19,573 nucleotides of DNA. Origin: Methanobacteriota archaeon. Lineage in GTDB: Archaea > Halobacteriota > Methanomicrobia > Methanomicrobiales > Methanocorpusculaceae. Positions 7,117 to 13,582 of the stretch are shown piece by piece. Both the position numbers and the translations under genes were made by a program. The DNA is taken from the NCBI GenBank assembly GCA_023396065.1, contig JAEWXF010000003.1, positions 1 through 19,573 on the forward strand, read 5' to 3'. The notes beneath the pieces were generated by a model that saw only the letters and a program-made list of their open reading frames with translations, had not been told where the DNA came from and ran no database searches. Within the stretch, counting starts at the first letter, position 1. Every line of letters begins with the position of its first letter.

Positions 7117-7692
7117 TCAGGCACGTTTCGTCTTAGATTCCATCTCCTCACGGATTTCATCGATATACAGAATATCATCGCAGTTTTTGCCGCACAAACA
7201 GTATCCATGCTTATCCACAGCATACACCGGATAGCGGACAACATCCTCCGGCACCGGAGTTGCCGTCATACGACTCAGATTCAGCAGATCCTCCGGCCGG
7301 TACCCGATCGTCTTGCACACTTGATTAAAATCGCGGACCCATGAACGGAGATCGCGGACATCATTCGTATCCCACTTAAAGATCTGGTAGAGCAGCATAT
7401 ACGCATCGCGCTCAAGAATCACCTGAGAAAGTTCCTGACTCTGGGTAAAATAAAAATCAAGGAACGTCCGGACATCACGCACCTGCTGTGCCGATTCATA
7501 GGTCGCCGCACGCATCTCACGTGCCGTACCCAGCCGGTCCTCATCCTCCAGTTTCCCGCCAAGACGTCCTACTTCTCGGGAAATATCCTTCAAATCCAGC
7601 TCAATATTTTCCAGATCACCGAGAACATCTTCGAACTTCTTATACAGCTCGACGCCGAAAAATGCCTCCATGTATTCGCTGTGCTTCGTCAT
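7117..7692 (-). CDS. Uncharacterised protein with C-terminal GYCLCG motif (paralog 1)
   Basis: A 191-residue soluble protein, not assigned to a named family. The N-terminal two thirds is predicted mostly helical and rich in Glu/Asp/Arg, with possible coiled coil around 15-60. The C-terminal part reads PVPEDVVRYPVYAVDKHGYC, then LCG, with Cys165, Cys167 and an additional Cys171, and ends IDEIREEMESK. It is clearly paralogous to the gene at 14481-15038: shared WD-x-x-DVR-x-L, PEDV-x-(R/K)YPV, GYCLCG and YIDE(I/V)RE. The close CxC pair suggests metal binding or thiol chemistry (inference). It lies upstream of rubredoxin in a probable two-gene unit, with a TATA box at 7717-7725, and is divergent from the cysteine desulfurase, so both could answer to the same conditions. 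Confidence 0.85.
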   Translation of the reverse strand: MTKHSEYMEAFFGVELYKKFEDVLGDLENIELDLKDISREVGRLGGKLEDEDRLGTAREMRAATYESAQQVRDVRTFLDFYFTQSQELSQVILERDAYMLLYQIFKWDTNDVRDLRSWVRDFNQVCKTIGYRPEDLLNLSRMTATPVPEDVVRYPVYAVDKHGYCLCGKNCDDILYIDEIREEMESKTKRA

Positions 7693-7716
7693 TGTAAAGA
7701 TATTTAACTCATGATT

Positions 7717-7725
7717 CTATATAAA
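7717..7725 (-). promoter_or_regulatory. TATA box for the CLC protein-rubredoxin unit
   Basis: TTTATATAG on the minus strand, centred about 29 bases before the start codon at 7692. Transcription would start a few bases before the ATG, giving a very short leader. The same bases could serve the divergent cysteine desulfurase gene. Confidence 0.5.
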
Positions 7726-7781
7726 CCATTAGTTCAGGCATATCGGAAGAATTAAATATCAATTCCGGCAAGGTTGGACTG

Positions 7782-7789
7782 CATATAAG
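7782..7789 (+). promoter_or_regulatory. Candidate TATA box for the cysteine desulfurase operon
   Basis: CATATAAG lies about 50 bases before the ATG at 7837. Initiation roughly 25 bases downstream would give a leader of about 25 bases. A second A/T-rich candidate at 7809-7820 is too close to the start unless the mRNA is leaderless. Confidence 0.4.
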
Positions 7790-7836
7790 GAGAGTTGTAA
7801 CCTTTATCCATAATAAAAACCAACTTCTCAGAACGA

Positions 7837-9045
7837 ATGGTTTCCTTCGACCCTGACCAGATCAGAAATGACTTCCCGGTACTTTCCAGACTCATCTACC
7901 TCGACAATGCAGCGACCTCCCTCTCCCCGCGACAGGTCATCGAAGCGCAAAACACCGCAGAATATACCTACCGGGCAAACGTCGGACGCGGCATTCACCG
8001 TATGTCCCGGATGGCAACACATCAGTATGAAGAAGCCAGAACAACCCTCAAAAGATTTTTCGGCGGCGAAAACGGAACCCTCGCCTTCACCAGAAACACC
8101 ACCGAAGCAACAAACATCGTCGCGCAGGGAATCGACTGGAACAAAACCGACCGTATCATCACTATCCTTCAGGACCACCACTCCAATCTCCTGCCCTGGT
8201 ATCAGCTGCTGAACGAAGGAAAAATCGCCGCAGTCGACACCGTTACCGGTATTGGCGGCACCATAAACCCCGACGACATCGAATCCCTCATCACCCCCGA
8301 AACGCGGCTTGTAGCCCTCGGCCACGCATCAAATGTCTTCGGCACCATTGCCCCCGCAGAAAAAATCGCCGCAATCTGCCGGGACCACAACATTCGCCTC
8401 CTCCTTGACGGAGCACAGACAGCACCACATCTGCCACTAAACCTTGACAAACGCGGCTGTGACTTCTTCTGCTTCTCCGGCCACAAAATGCTTGGACCCA
8501 TGGGAACCGGCGGACTCTGGATATCCGGGACCACACCCGCAGAAGACATTCCCCGACCCCTGTTCTTCGGCGGCGGCATGGTAAAACGTGTCTCCGGCAC
8601 AACCTTCACCCCTGTTGAAGGACCCGGGCGGTACGAAGCAGGCACTCCGAACGTCATCGGTGCCATCGGCCTTGCCGAAGCCGCCCGGTACCTCACAAAC
8701 CTTGGCATGGAAAACATTGCAAACCACAGCGCCGCACTCGCACACCGTATGGTCAGCGGACTTGAGGAGATATCCGGAGTCCGGGTCTACACACCAAAAG
8801 ACGCACCCCTCATCGGCACTGTATCCTTCACCATTGACAGCATCCATCCCCACGAAATCGCCTACCTCCTTGACGAAGCAGCCGGCATCATGGTCCGTTC
8901 CGGCGAACACTGCTGCCAGCCGCTCATGCAGAAACTCGGCCTCATCGGCGGAACCGTCCGTGCCAGTGCCTACTGCTACAACACCGAAGACGACATCGAC
9001 ATGCTGATCGCAACCGTCGAAGAAATCACGAGAATGGTGAAATAA
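7837..9045 (+). CDS. Cysteine desulfurase, SufS/CsdA type
   Basis: A PLP enzyme that takes sulfur (or selenium) from cysteine (or selenocysteine) and holds it as a persulfide. It is 402 residues, the normal size. The fold-type I aminotransferase V motifs are all present: YLDNAAT (21-27), LDGAQ with Asp191 facing the pyridine nitrogen, SGHK with the PLP lysine Lys217, and RSGEHCC with the catalytic cysteine at Cys359 in the position of SufS Cys364. A second cysteine, Cys360, directly follows where SufS usually has Ala. The RSGxHC signature supports the SufS/CsdA group rather than IscS/NifS. The gene is two bases from the FdhD-like gene. In Escherichia coli a cysteine desulfurase (IscS) donates sulfur to FdhD, so the pairing suggests a dedicated donor-acceptor couple. 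Confidence 0.96.
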   Translation: MVSFDPDQIRNDFPVLSRLIYLDNAATSLSPRQVIEAQNTAEYTYRANVGRGIHRMSRMATHQYEEARTTLKRFFGGENGTLAFTRNTTEATNIVAQGIDWNKTDRIITILQDHHSNLLPWYQLLNEGKIAAVDTVTGIGGTINPDDIESLITPETRLVALGHASNVFGTIAPAEKIAAICRDHNIRLLLDGAQTAPHLPLNLDKRGCDFFCFSGHKMLGPMGTGGLWISGTTPAEDIPRPLFFGGGMVKRVSGTTFTPVEGPGRYEAGTPNVIGAIGLAEAARYLTNLGMENIANHSAALAHRMVSGLEEISGVRVYTPKDAPLIGTVSFTIDSIHPHEIAYLLDEAAGIMVRSGEHCCQPLMQKLGLIGGTVRASAYCYNTEDDIDMLIATVEEITRMVK

Positions 9046-9047
9046 CA

Positions 9048-9722
9048 ATGACTCAGCGAATCCAGGAAACACCCGTACAGATCATCGTAAACGGTCGGGC
9101 GGCCATGACCCTCATGACCGCTGCAGACGACCCCAAAGACCTTGTCATCGGCCAGCTCTACACCGAACGCGTCATCGAAACCTATCAGGACATCAGCTCC
9201 CTTCATATCGACGGACCGCAAACCAGCGTCGTCACCACGAATCCCTTCAGTATTCTTCTCTCCCGAAAAACGGTACTTGCCGGTTGCGGCGGTGCATCCT
9301 CATTCCTTGACTCCGGACGACTTGGAGAAATCACCTCATCCCTCAAAGTCCCTGCCGACCGCATCCGGGCCGGAGCAGCACAGCTTCCGTCTACAGACTG
9401 GTACAGCGGAGGACTCTACACAGAAACCGGAACACTCCTCACCGCAGTTACCGACGTCACATCCCAGAACATCCTTGACCGGATCATCGGGTGGGGACTT
9501 GCCCGGGGAACAGATTTTCACAGAACATATCTTATCCTCTCCGGAAATATTGTCACCGAAACAGTCAGAAAAGCCGTCATTGCAAAAATACCGCTTCTTG
9601 CCGTCGCAGGAGCCGTAACCGTGCCTGCAGTTGCCGCAGCTGACGACGCAAACCTTGCTCTCCTGCAGATCACCGGAAACACCATACTGCCTCTGGGAAA
9701 GGTCAGCCGCCTTCTCGGCTGA
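9048..9722 (+). CDS. Divergent FdhD-like sulfurtransferase
   Basis: FdhD moves sulfur from a cysteine desulfurase to the Mo/W-bis-pyranopterin cofactor of formate dehydrogenase. This 224-residue protein keeps the general layout: DPKDLVIGQLYTERVI near the N-terminus, a glycine-cysteine loop, YSGGLYTETG in place of the usual TGG-x-H-x-A, TDVTSQNILDRIIG in place of EDVGRHNALDK, and LSGNIVTE in place of SGR-x-S-x-E. The loop reads GCGGAS, with Cys80 the only cysteine in the whole protein; canonical FdhD has a CxxC here. Cys80 could still carry a persulfide. The missing histidines and the EDVGRHN change mean the acceptor or mechanism may differ. It is translated from a GGTGA site inside the end of the desulfurase gene. 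No formate dehydrogenase gene is in the window; FwdB is the nearest Mo/W enzyme. Confidence 0.8.
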   Translation: MTQRIQETPVQIIVNGRAAMTLMTAADDPKDLVIGQLYTERVIETYQDISSLHIDGPQTSVVTTNPFSILLSRKTVLAGCGGASSFLDSGRLGEITSSLKVPADRIRAGAAQLPSTDWYSGGLYTETGTLLTAVTDVTSQNILDRIIGWGLARGTDFHRTYLILSGNIVTETVRKAVIAKIPLLAVAGAVTVPAVAAADDANLALLQITGNTILPLGKVSRLLG

Positions 9723-9734
9723 TTCAGGAACCTC

Positions 9735-9769
9735 AAAACATCATCAGCATTTTTGCGCAGGGATGTTTT
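9735..9769 (+). terminator. Hairpin after the FdhD-like gene
   Basis: AAAACATC (9735-9742) and GATGTTTT (9762-9769) form a perfect 8-bp inverted repeat 12 bases after the FdhD-like stop codon, with a T5 run in the loop. It probably separates the desulfurase-FdhD unit from the YedE operon. Confidence 0.45.
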
Positions 9770-9828
9770 ATAAATAGATTTTGGCAAATTTAATAAATGC
9801 GATTAACATAATTCCAATAAAGAATACC

Positions 9829-9838
9829 AATATAAATA
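9829..9838 (+). promoter_or_regulatory. TATA box for the YedE-TusA operon
   Basis: TATAAATA at 9831-9838, preceded by AA, lies about 50 bases before the ATG at 9887. A start about 25 bases downstream would give a leader near 27 bases. This is the best TATA match in the middle locus. Confidence 0.6.
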
Positions 9839-9886
9839 CCTACCCAACAAGATTGATATGTTTCTGCTTCGAATAACAAAGTAGCT

Positions 9887-10417
9887 ATGGTAGCTAATAG
9901 TTCTGAAGAAAAAAAAGGTGTGGACTCTTACCTGAAGATGCCACTCGTTGGCGGAGCCGTCATCGGTTTTGCCGCAGCCCTCATCCAGGCACTGCTGTTC
10001 GCCGCAGGCGGACCGCAGGCATATGGATTCTGTGTCGCATGTCACAGTCGTGACTTAATCAACTATGTTTACAACTCCCTCACCGGAAGTAACCTCTTCC
10101 TTGCACCCTTCTCGGCAAATGCCGTAGCCGCAGGAACCCTCCCGGTCTTAACCATCATCGGTGTTCTCATCGGTGCCGTCGCCGCCGCACTCCTCTACAA
10201 AGAGTTCCGTGTCAAGAAAGGTGATGCAAAAAGTTACATTACCTATGGAATCGGCGGAATTCTCTTCATGATCTTTGCTCTCTGTATGGGCGCATGCCCG
10301 TACCGGCTTGCCCTCCGTATCGGATACGGTGACCTCGTCGCAGTCTTCGGTCTCATTGCAATCATCGTCGGAATCTACATCGGCATTAAAATCGCCCTCA
10401 AGAGAATGGAGGCCTGA
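9887..10417 (+). CDS. YedE/YeeE-family membrane protein, first half-size subunit
   Basis: An integral membrane protein of 176 residues with about four hydrophobic segments (roughly 18-42, 82-104, 119-138, 148-172). Family cysteine motifs are seen: YGFCVACHSRDLINY (Cys49, Cys52) and MGACPYR (Cys137), with Cys133 nearby. YeeE proteins take up thiosulfate using conserved cysteines. The related YedE/FdhT group is linked by gene context to selenium metabolism. Full-length relatives are about 350-400 residues; here two half-size genes lie side by side, so the transporter is probably a heterodimer. This is the first gene of a six-gene operon, and the next gene starts three bases after its stop. No ribosome binding site is seen before its ATG. 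The substrate (thiosulfate, another sulfur species or a selenium compound) cannot be read from sequence. Confidence 0.88.
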   Translation: MVANSSEEKKGVDSYLKMPLVGGAVIGFAAALIQALLFAAGGPQAYGFCVACHSRDLINYVYNSLTGSNLFLAPFSANAVAAGTLPVLTIIGVLIGAVAAALLYKEFRVKKGDAKSYITYGIGGILFMIFALCMGACPYRLALRIGYGDLVAVFGLIAIIVGIYIGIKIALKRMEA

Positions 10418-10420
10418 ACC

Positions 10421-10942
10421 ATGGTCGAAGGATTCTTAATCGCAAAGGAAAGCGCAGTCCTCCTCGTCCCGATTGCAACAATCATCCTTGGTCTCATTAT
10501 CGGCTGGCTCTGCCAGAGAAGCGGCTTCTGTTCCATCGGCGGTATCCGCGACTTCATCCTTTTCCGCCAGACCCGGCTGTTAAAGGGATACGTCGCCTTA
10601 ATCATCTCCGCATTCGTCTTCTACCTCATCTTCTCCTTAATCGTCCCGGCAGCAATCCCGAAATTCCTCTGGTGCATGCAGGACGGTCAGCTCCTGACCG
10701 CCATCGGCGGGGCACCCGCAGTCAGCGCAGCAGGTGTCATCGTTCTCATGATCATCGGCGGTATCGCAGTAGGACTCATCGGAACCCTCCTTGGAGGATG
10801 TCCGCTCCGTCAGCTTGTCATGACCTCGGAAGGAAACCTCAAATCCTTAGTATTCGTCATCGGCATGCTCGCCGGCGCAGTCATCTTCACCGCGCTCGTC
10901 TCTCCGTGGATCATTGAAGCATTCAAAGCAATCGGACTCTGA
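10421..10942 (+). CDS. YedE/YeeE-family membrane protein, second half-size subunit
   Basis: A 173-residue membrane protein with four or five hydrophobic segments. It has the matching half-motifs of the family: RSGFCSIGGIRDFILFRQTR (Cys37) and LGGCPLRQ (Cys127), plus Cys31 and Cys85. The spacing mirrors the first subunit (GFC...RD, then GCP-x-R), consistent with an inverted or duplicated transporter made from two genes. It begins three bases after the first subunit, with GGAGG eight bases or so upstream, indicating coupled translation. The following tusA uses a GAGGTGA site overlapping this gene's stop. The close linkage of YedE with a TusA-family protein is widespread and supports passing the imported sulfur or selenium atom straight to TusA. 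Confidence 0.88.
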   Translation: MVEGFLIAKESAVLLVPIATIILGLIIGWLCQRSGFCSIGGIRDFILFRQTRLLKGYVALIISAFVFYLIFSLIVPAAIPKFLWCMQDGQLLTAIGGAPAVSAAGVIVLMIIGGIAVGLIGTLLGGCPLRQLVMTSEGNLKSLVFVIGMLAGAVIFTALVSPWIIEAFKAIGL

Positions 10943-10953
10943 GGTGAACAAGC

Positions 10954-11178
10954 ATGACAGAAAAATTAGACATTACCGGAAAAGTATGCCCGATCTGCCT
11001 CCTGAAAGTAGACAAAGAGTTGAAAAAACTGTCCTCGGGCGAAACCCTCGTTGTACTATGCGACCACGCACCCGCAGCCACAGCGTCTATTCCCGAATAC
11101 TGCGGAGACAGAAACTTCGGATGCAGTGTCAAGCTGATTGAAAACGGACTTTGGGAAATCACTATCACTAAGAACTGA
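10954..11178 (+). CDS. TusA/YedF-type sulfur carrier with CPxC motif
   Basis: A small cytosolic protein that carries sulfur as a persulfide between sulfur donors and acceptors. The 74-residue length and the pattern LDITGKVCPICLLKVDKELK are those of TusA, where the first cysteine (Cys12) is the persulfide carrier. The family motif is CPxP; here the second proline is replaced by cysteine, giving C12-P-I-C15, able to form a disulfide or bind a metal. Three more cysteines (Cys36, Cys50, Cys57) make five in 74 residues, many for a TusA. GAGGTGA 8 bases or so before the ATG is a strong ribosome binding site. It lies between the YedE pair and a second TusA-like gene. A selenium role is possible by analogy with YedF, but no Sec machinery is in the window. 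Confidence 0.9.
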   Translation: MTEKLDITGKVCPICLLKVDKELKKLSSGETLVVLCDHAPAATASIPEYCGDRNFGCSVKLIENGLWEITITKN

Positions 11179-11196
11179 GAAACCAAATGAGTTAGG

Positions 11197-11415
11197 ATGA
11201 TACCTGACTTCCGTGAAGAATCGTGTACCTATCTGATGCTGAGGCTGAAAGTTGCCCTGAAAAAAGAAAAAGGCGCTTTCAGTTTTCTCGGGACATCGAC
11301 ACAGGTGAAAACAGTGGAGGGGGCATTCCCAAAATCAGGATATGCAGTTGATGTGGTCAGTCAAAAAGAGAAAGACACATTTCTCATAACATTAACTCCC
11401 TCCACACCAAAGTGA
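11197..11415 (+). CDS. Small TusA-like protein lacking the CPxP motif
   Basis: A 72-residue protein. It can be laid over TusA: an N-terminal strand (IPDFREES), then CTYLMLRLKVALKKEKGAF where TusA has the carrier motif and helix, and a C-terminal stretch VKTVEGAFPKSGYAVDVVSQ, then a final strand, like the end of TusA. Only one cysteine remains (Cys10), followed by Thr-Tyr-Leu rather than Pro-x-Pro. It may be a partner that binds the active TusA, or a degenerate carrier using Cys10 alone. A relative of DUF3343, which occurs next to YedF genes, is an alternative. The assignment rests on pattern, not alignment. It starts 18 bases after tusA and ends 10 bases before the OsmC-like gene, so it belongs to the operon. 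Confidence 0.65.
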   Translation: MIPDFREESCTYLMLRLKVALKKEKGAFSFLGTSTQVKTVEGAFPKSGYAVDVVSQKEKDTFLITLTPSTPK

Positions 11416-11425
11416 AAATGAAAAA

Positions 11426-11947
11426 ATGCTGAACAATATTGATATAGCACAGGTAAAGCAGTACGAAGCCGAAATAAAGGCTGACGACAATGAAGCGCTG
11501 TTCACGACCAAGATGACCGGAACCTGGCAGTTCGACGAGAACGGCCCGCAGTTTACGGCAGACGCAAAGACCGATGCAGGACCGGTCACCTTCGCGTTAG
11601 CCCACCCGAATTTTGAGAAGCTTGGCAACTATCCGTCACCAATGGCCTATGGTCTGTTCTGGATCTGCGGATGTGCTTCGGCCACCTTCATGACAGCCGC
11701 TGCAAAAAGAGGAATCAAAATTGATGCTCTGCACACTGATCTCGAAGCAGACCTCGATTATCATGCACAGTTCCAGCTTGGGACACAGCCCCTGGTTGGT
11801 GCTTACAGGATTACCTTCAATGTAACGAGCGCACAGGCAACCGATGAAGAGATCGAAAGCCTGAAACAGGCGGCTTATAACGGGTGCATGGCACTGTTTA
11901 CCGTGAGAACCGCAGTCCCGTTAACCGTTTCTGCAAAGAGAGCATGA
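11426..11947 (+). CDS. OsmC-like protein
   Basis: A 173-residue protein of the OsmC/Ohr fold. Many members are thiol peroxidases, and others occur beside or fused to TusA in sulfur metabolism. The central helix reads PSPMAYGLFWICGCASATFM (Cys81, Cys83), the place of the first catalytic cysteine. The C-terminal cysteine (Cys154, in NGCMALFTV) stands where classic OsmC has CPV. The proline is missing, so a peroxidase role is less certain and a persulfide-handling role fits the neighbours. The stop overlaps the start of the next gene as ATGA (11944-11947), a sign of translational coupling. No good ribosome binding site is visible before its own ATG. Confidence 0.82.
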   Translation: MLNNIDIAQVKQYEAEIKADDNEALFTTKMTGTWQFDENGPQFTADAKTDAGPVTFALAHPNFEKLGNYPSPMAYGLFWICGCASATFMTAAAKRGIKIDALHTDLEADLDYHAQFQLGTQPLVGAYRITFNVTSAQATDEEIESLKQAAYNGCMALFTVRTAVPLTVSAKRA

Positions 11948-12429
11948 CTCTCCCTTCCTATTTTTCAATTCCAGACACCCTCGACTGCGCCCAATTAAAA
12001 ATCCGGGCGGAAGATCTTTTTAACAGCGGACAGTTTTATTGTTCGGAGATTGTGGTAAAAATAATCAGAGACACCTTCTGCCCGTCCGTTCCGGATGAAA
12101 TTATCGCAGCCGCATCAGGTTTTCCCGTTGGCATGGGTGGCGGAGGATGCACGTGCGGAGCTGTTGCAGGAGGGGTTATGGCTCTCGGTCTTGTTTTCGG
12201 CAGAACACGACCAGAGGAAAAAGTACAGTCCGCAGAGTGTATGAAATACGCACGTGAGCTTCACGACAGATTCCGGAAAGAAAACAAATCGGTGTGCTGC
12301 CGCGTACTGACAAAAAATATGCTCGCGGACTCGCCGGAGCATCAAAAACAGTGTGCGGAACTTACCAGTGAAGTTGTCAAAATTGTCATCGAGATTATTC
12401 TTAGAGAAACAAAATCACCGTCAGTCTGA
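11944..12429 (+). CDS. C_GCAxxG_C_C-family protein
   Basis: The 161-residue product from ATG 11944 fits the family of small cysteine-rich proteins named for this cysteine pattern, thought to bind a redox cofactor or metal; no function is established. Key region: GFPVGMGGGGCTCGAVAGGV (59-78), with Cys69 and Cys71, where the family has a GG-x-x-CGA-x-x-GG core. Other conserved-looking cysteines are Cys33 (in YCSEIVV), Cys99, Cys118, Cys119 and Cys137. The frame extends 20 codons upstream, but the ATGA overlap with the OsmC-like stop makes 11944 the natural start. It is the last gene of the YedE-TusA operon. In other genomes such genes also accompany redox and sulfur or selenium genes. Confidence 0.85.
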   Translation: MTLPSYFSIPDTLDCAQLKIRAEDLFNSGQFYCSEIVVKIIRDTFCPSVPDEIIAAASGFPVGMGGGGCTCGAVAGGVMALGLVFGRTRPEEKVQSAECMKYARELHDRFRKENKSVCCRVLTKNMLADSPEHQKQCAELTSEVVKIVIEIILRETKSPSV

Positions 12430-12468
12430 TATCCGGAACATATGTTCACCCCTTCAGAGAGAATCAAC

Positions 12469-12502
12469 TCTGTCCAGCAAACCGTAAGCCTGACTGGACA
12501 GA
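12469..12502 (+). terminator. Hairpin between the YedE operon and the first siroheme protein gene
   Basis: TCTGTCCAG (12469-12477) and CTGGACAGA (12494-12502) form a perfect 9-bp stem with a 16-base loop, 40 bases after the operon's last stop. There is no T-run directly behind it, so it could be a processing or regulatory structure as well as a terminator. Confidence 0.35.
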
Positions 12503-12564
12503 CTCCCGCACACGTACCGTAACGACAATTCTTTTATCATCCCTTCTCCTATAATCGAGGTACA

Positions 12565-13473
12565 ATGGCAGATCCGAATCTCTATCTCAAAGGCGGCGTT
12601 ATCCCAGAACGGGACAACGAGCATTATATTATCCGGCTCAGGGTTCCGGCGGGACTGCTTGGTGTTGAGGCGCTCGCAGGAATCGCGAAAATTGCCAAGA
12701 AATACGGGATCACCGACACCCACTTAACCACCCGCCAAACAATCGAACTGCTGCATGTAGGCCCCGAGGTCCTGGACAAACTCCTCCGTGATCTGGAAAA
12801 GAACGGCACCCCCATCGGTGCAGAACGAAACGAAGTCGTCAACGTTACCGCATGCCTCGGCAACGCCAACTGTAAGTACTCTGTTATCGACACACTCTCG
12901 CTTGCCAAAAAAATCGATGAAAAACACTTTGGCAAAGAAATGCCGGTAAAGGTCCGTATCGCCATCTCCGGATGTCCAAACGGCTGTACCAGCGAACGGC
13001 TCAATGAGATAGGTATCACCGGCCTCCGCCGCCCGGTACGAAATGAAGGACTCTGTACCGGCTGCGGAACCTGCGGATACTACTGCCGCGAACATGCAAT
13101 CACCATCGAAAACGGCAAACTCCGACTCAATCAGGGAGATTGTATGCTGTGCGGATTCTGCATCCATGCATGCCCCTTCCAGTACATCAACTTCGAGGAC
13201 CCGCTGTATCTCATCACCCTCGGCGGCCGACGCGGACGCCATCCCAAGATCGGCAGAACCTTTTACATCGCAAGATCAGAGGATGACGTCGTAGAAATCG
13301 TCGGAAAAGTCATCTACTGGATTTTCCGCAGTATCGCATCCGACAAAATGCTCCCGGAACAACTCACGGACGAGGAGTTTGCCGAGTTCCGCGAAAAAGT
13401 TATGAAAAGTTTAAAACCGCTCGGAGTTGAGGGTGTCGACCCGACCAACGCCTACTGCATCCAGCAGCATTAA
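12565..13473 (+). CDS. Siroheme sulfite reductase-like protein with ferredoxin domain (first copy)
   Basis: A 302-residue protein with the core of sulfite/nitrite reductases. It has LTTRQT (54-59) for siroheme contact, and CLGNANC (Cys97, Cys103) and CPNGC (Cys137, Cys141) for the siroheme-bridged [4Fe-4S] cluster. An inserted ferredoxin domain carries two more [4Fe-4S] sites (Cys164, 167, 170, 174 and Cys193, 196, 199, 203). GGRRGRHPKIG follows, and the protein ends in a helical tail. This is the layout of the small dissimilatory sulfite reductase-like proteins of methanogens, whose substrates are mostly unknown. It is far shorter than F420-dependent Fsr and has no F420 domain, so electrons must come from a separate carrier. 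GAGGT lies about 5 bases before the ATG. It appears to be a single-gene unit, with a T6 terminator at 13480-13485. Confidence 0.93.
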   Translation: MADPNLYLKGGVIPERDNEHYIIRLRVPAGLLGVEALAGIAKIAKKYGITDTHLTTRQTIELLHVGPEVLDKLLRDLEKNGTPIGAERNEVVNVTACLGNANCKYSVIDTLSLAKKIDEKHFGKEMPVKVRIAISGCPNGCTSERLNEIGITGLRRPVRNEGLCTGCGTCGYYCREHAITIENGKLRLNQGDCMLCGFCIHACPFQYINFEDPLYLITLGGRRGRHPKIGRTFYIARSEDDVVEIVGKVIYWIFRSIASDKMLPEQLTDEEFAEFREKVMKSLKPLGVEGVDPTNAYCIQQH

Positions 13474-13479
13474 CTCCTC

Positions 13480-13485
13480 TTTTTT
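13480..13485 (+). terminator. Oligo-T terminator after the first siroheme protein gene
   Basis: Six T follow the stop codon by six bases on the plus strand, preceded by a pyrimidine-rich stretch. This implies that the second siroheme protein gene has its own promoter. Confidence 0.55.
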
Positions 13486-13518
13486 CGTGGCAGATAGACA
13501 CGTATGAACCTTCACTAA

Positions 13519-13527
13519 TTATATATT
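13519..13527 (+). promoter_or_regulatory. TATA box for the second siroheme protein gene
   Basis: TTATATATT lies about 60 bases before the ATG at 13583, giving a predicted start near 13547 and a leader of about 36 bases. A second TATA-like string (TATAAATA, 13574-13581) abuts the ATG. It could only drive a leaderless transcript from the internal ATG at 13610. Confidence 0.5.
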
Positions 13528-13540
13528 GTAATCAGATTAC
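13528..13540. promoter_or_regulatory. Perfect 13-base palindrome next to the TATA box (candidate operator)
   Basis: GTAATC-A-GATTAC follows the TATA box immediately and would lie between it and the transcription start. A dimeric regulator bound there would block polymerase. No regulator gene is in the window, and this palindrome was not noticed before the other transcription units. Confidence 0.4.
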
Positions 13541-13582
13541 TCGAAACTCACCTTAATAAACATAGCATACAAATATAAATAG

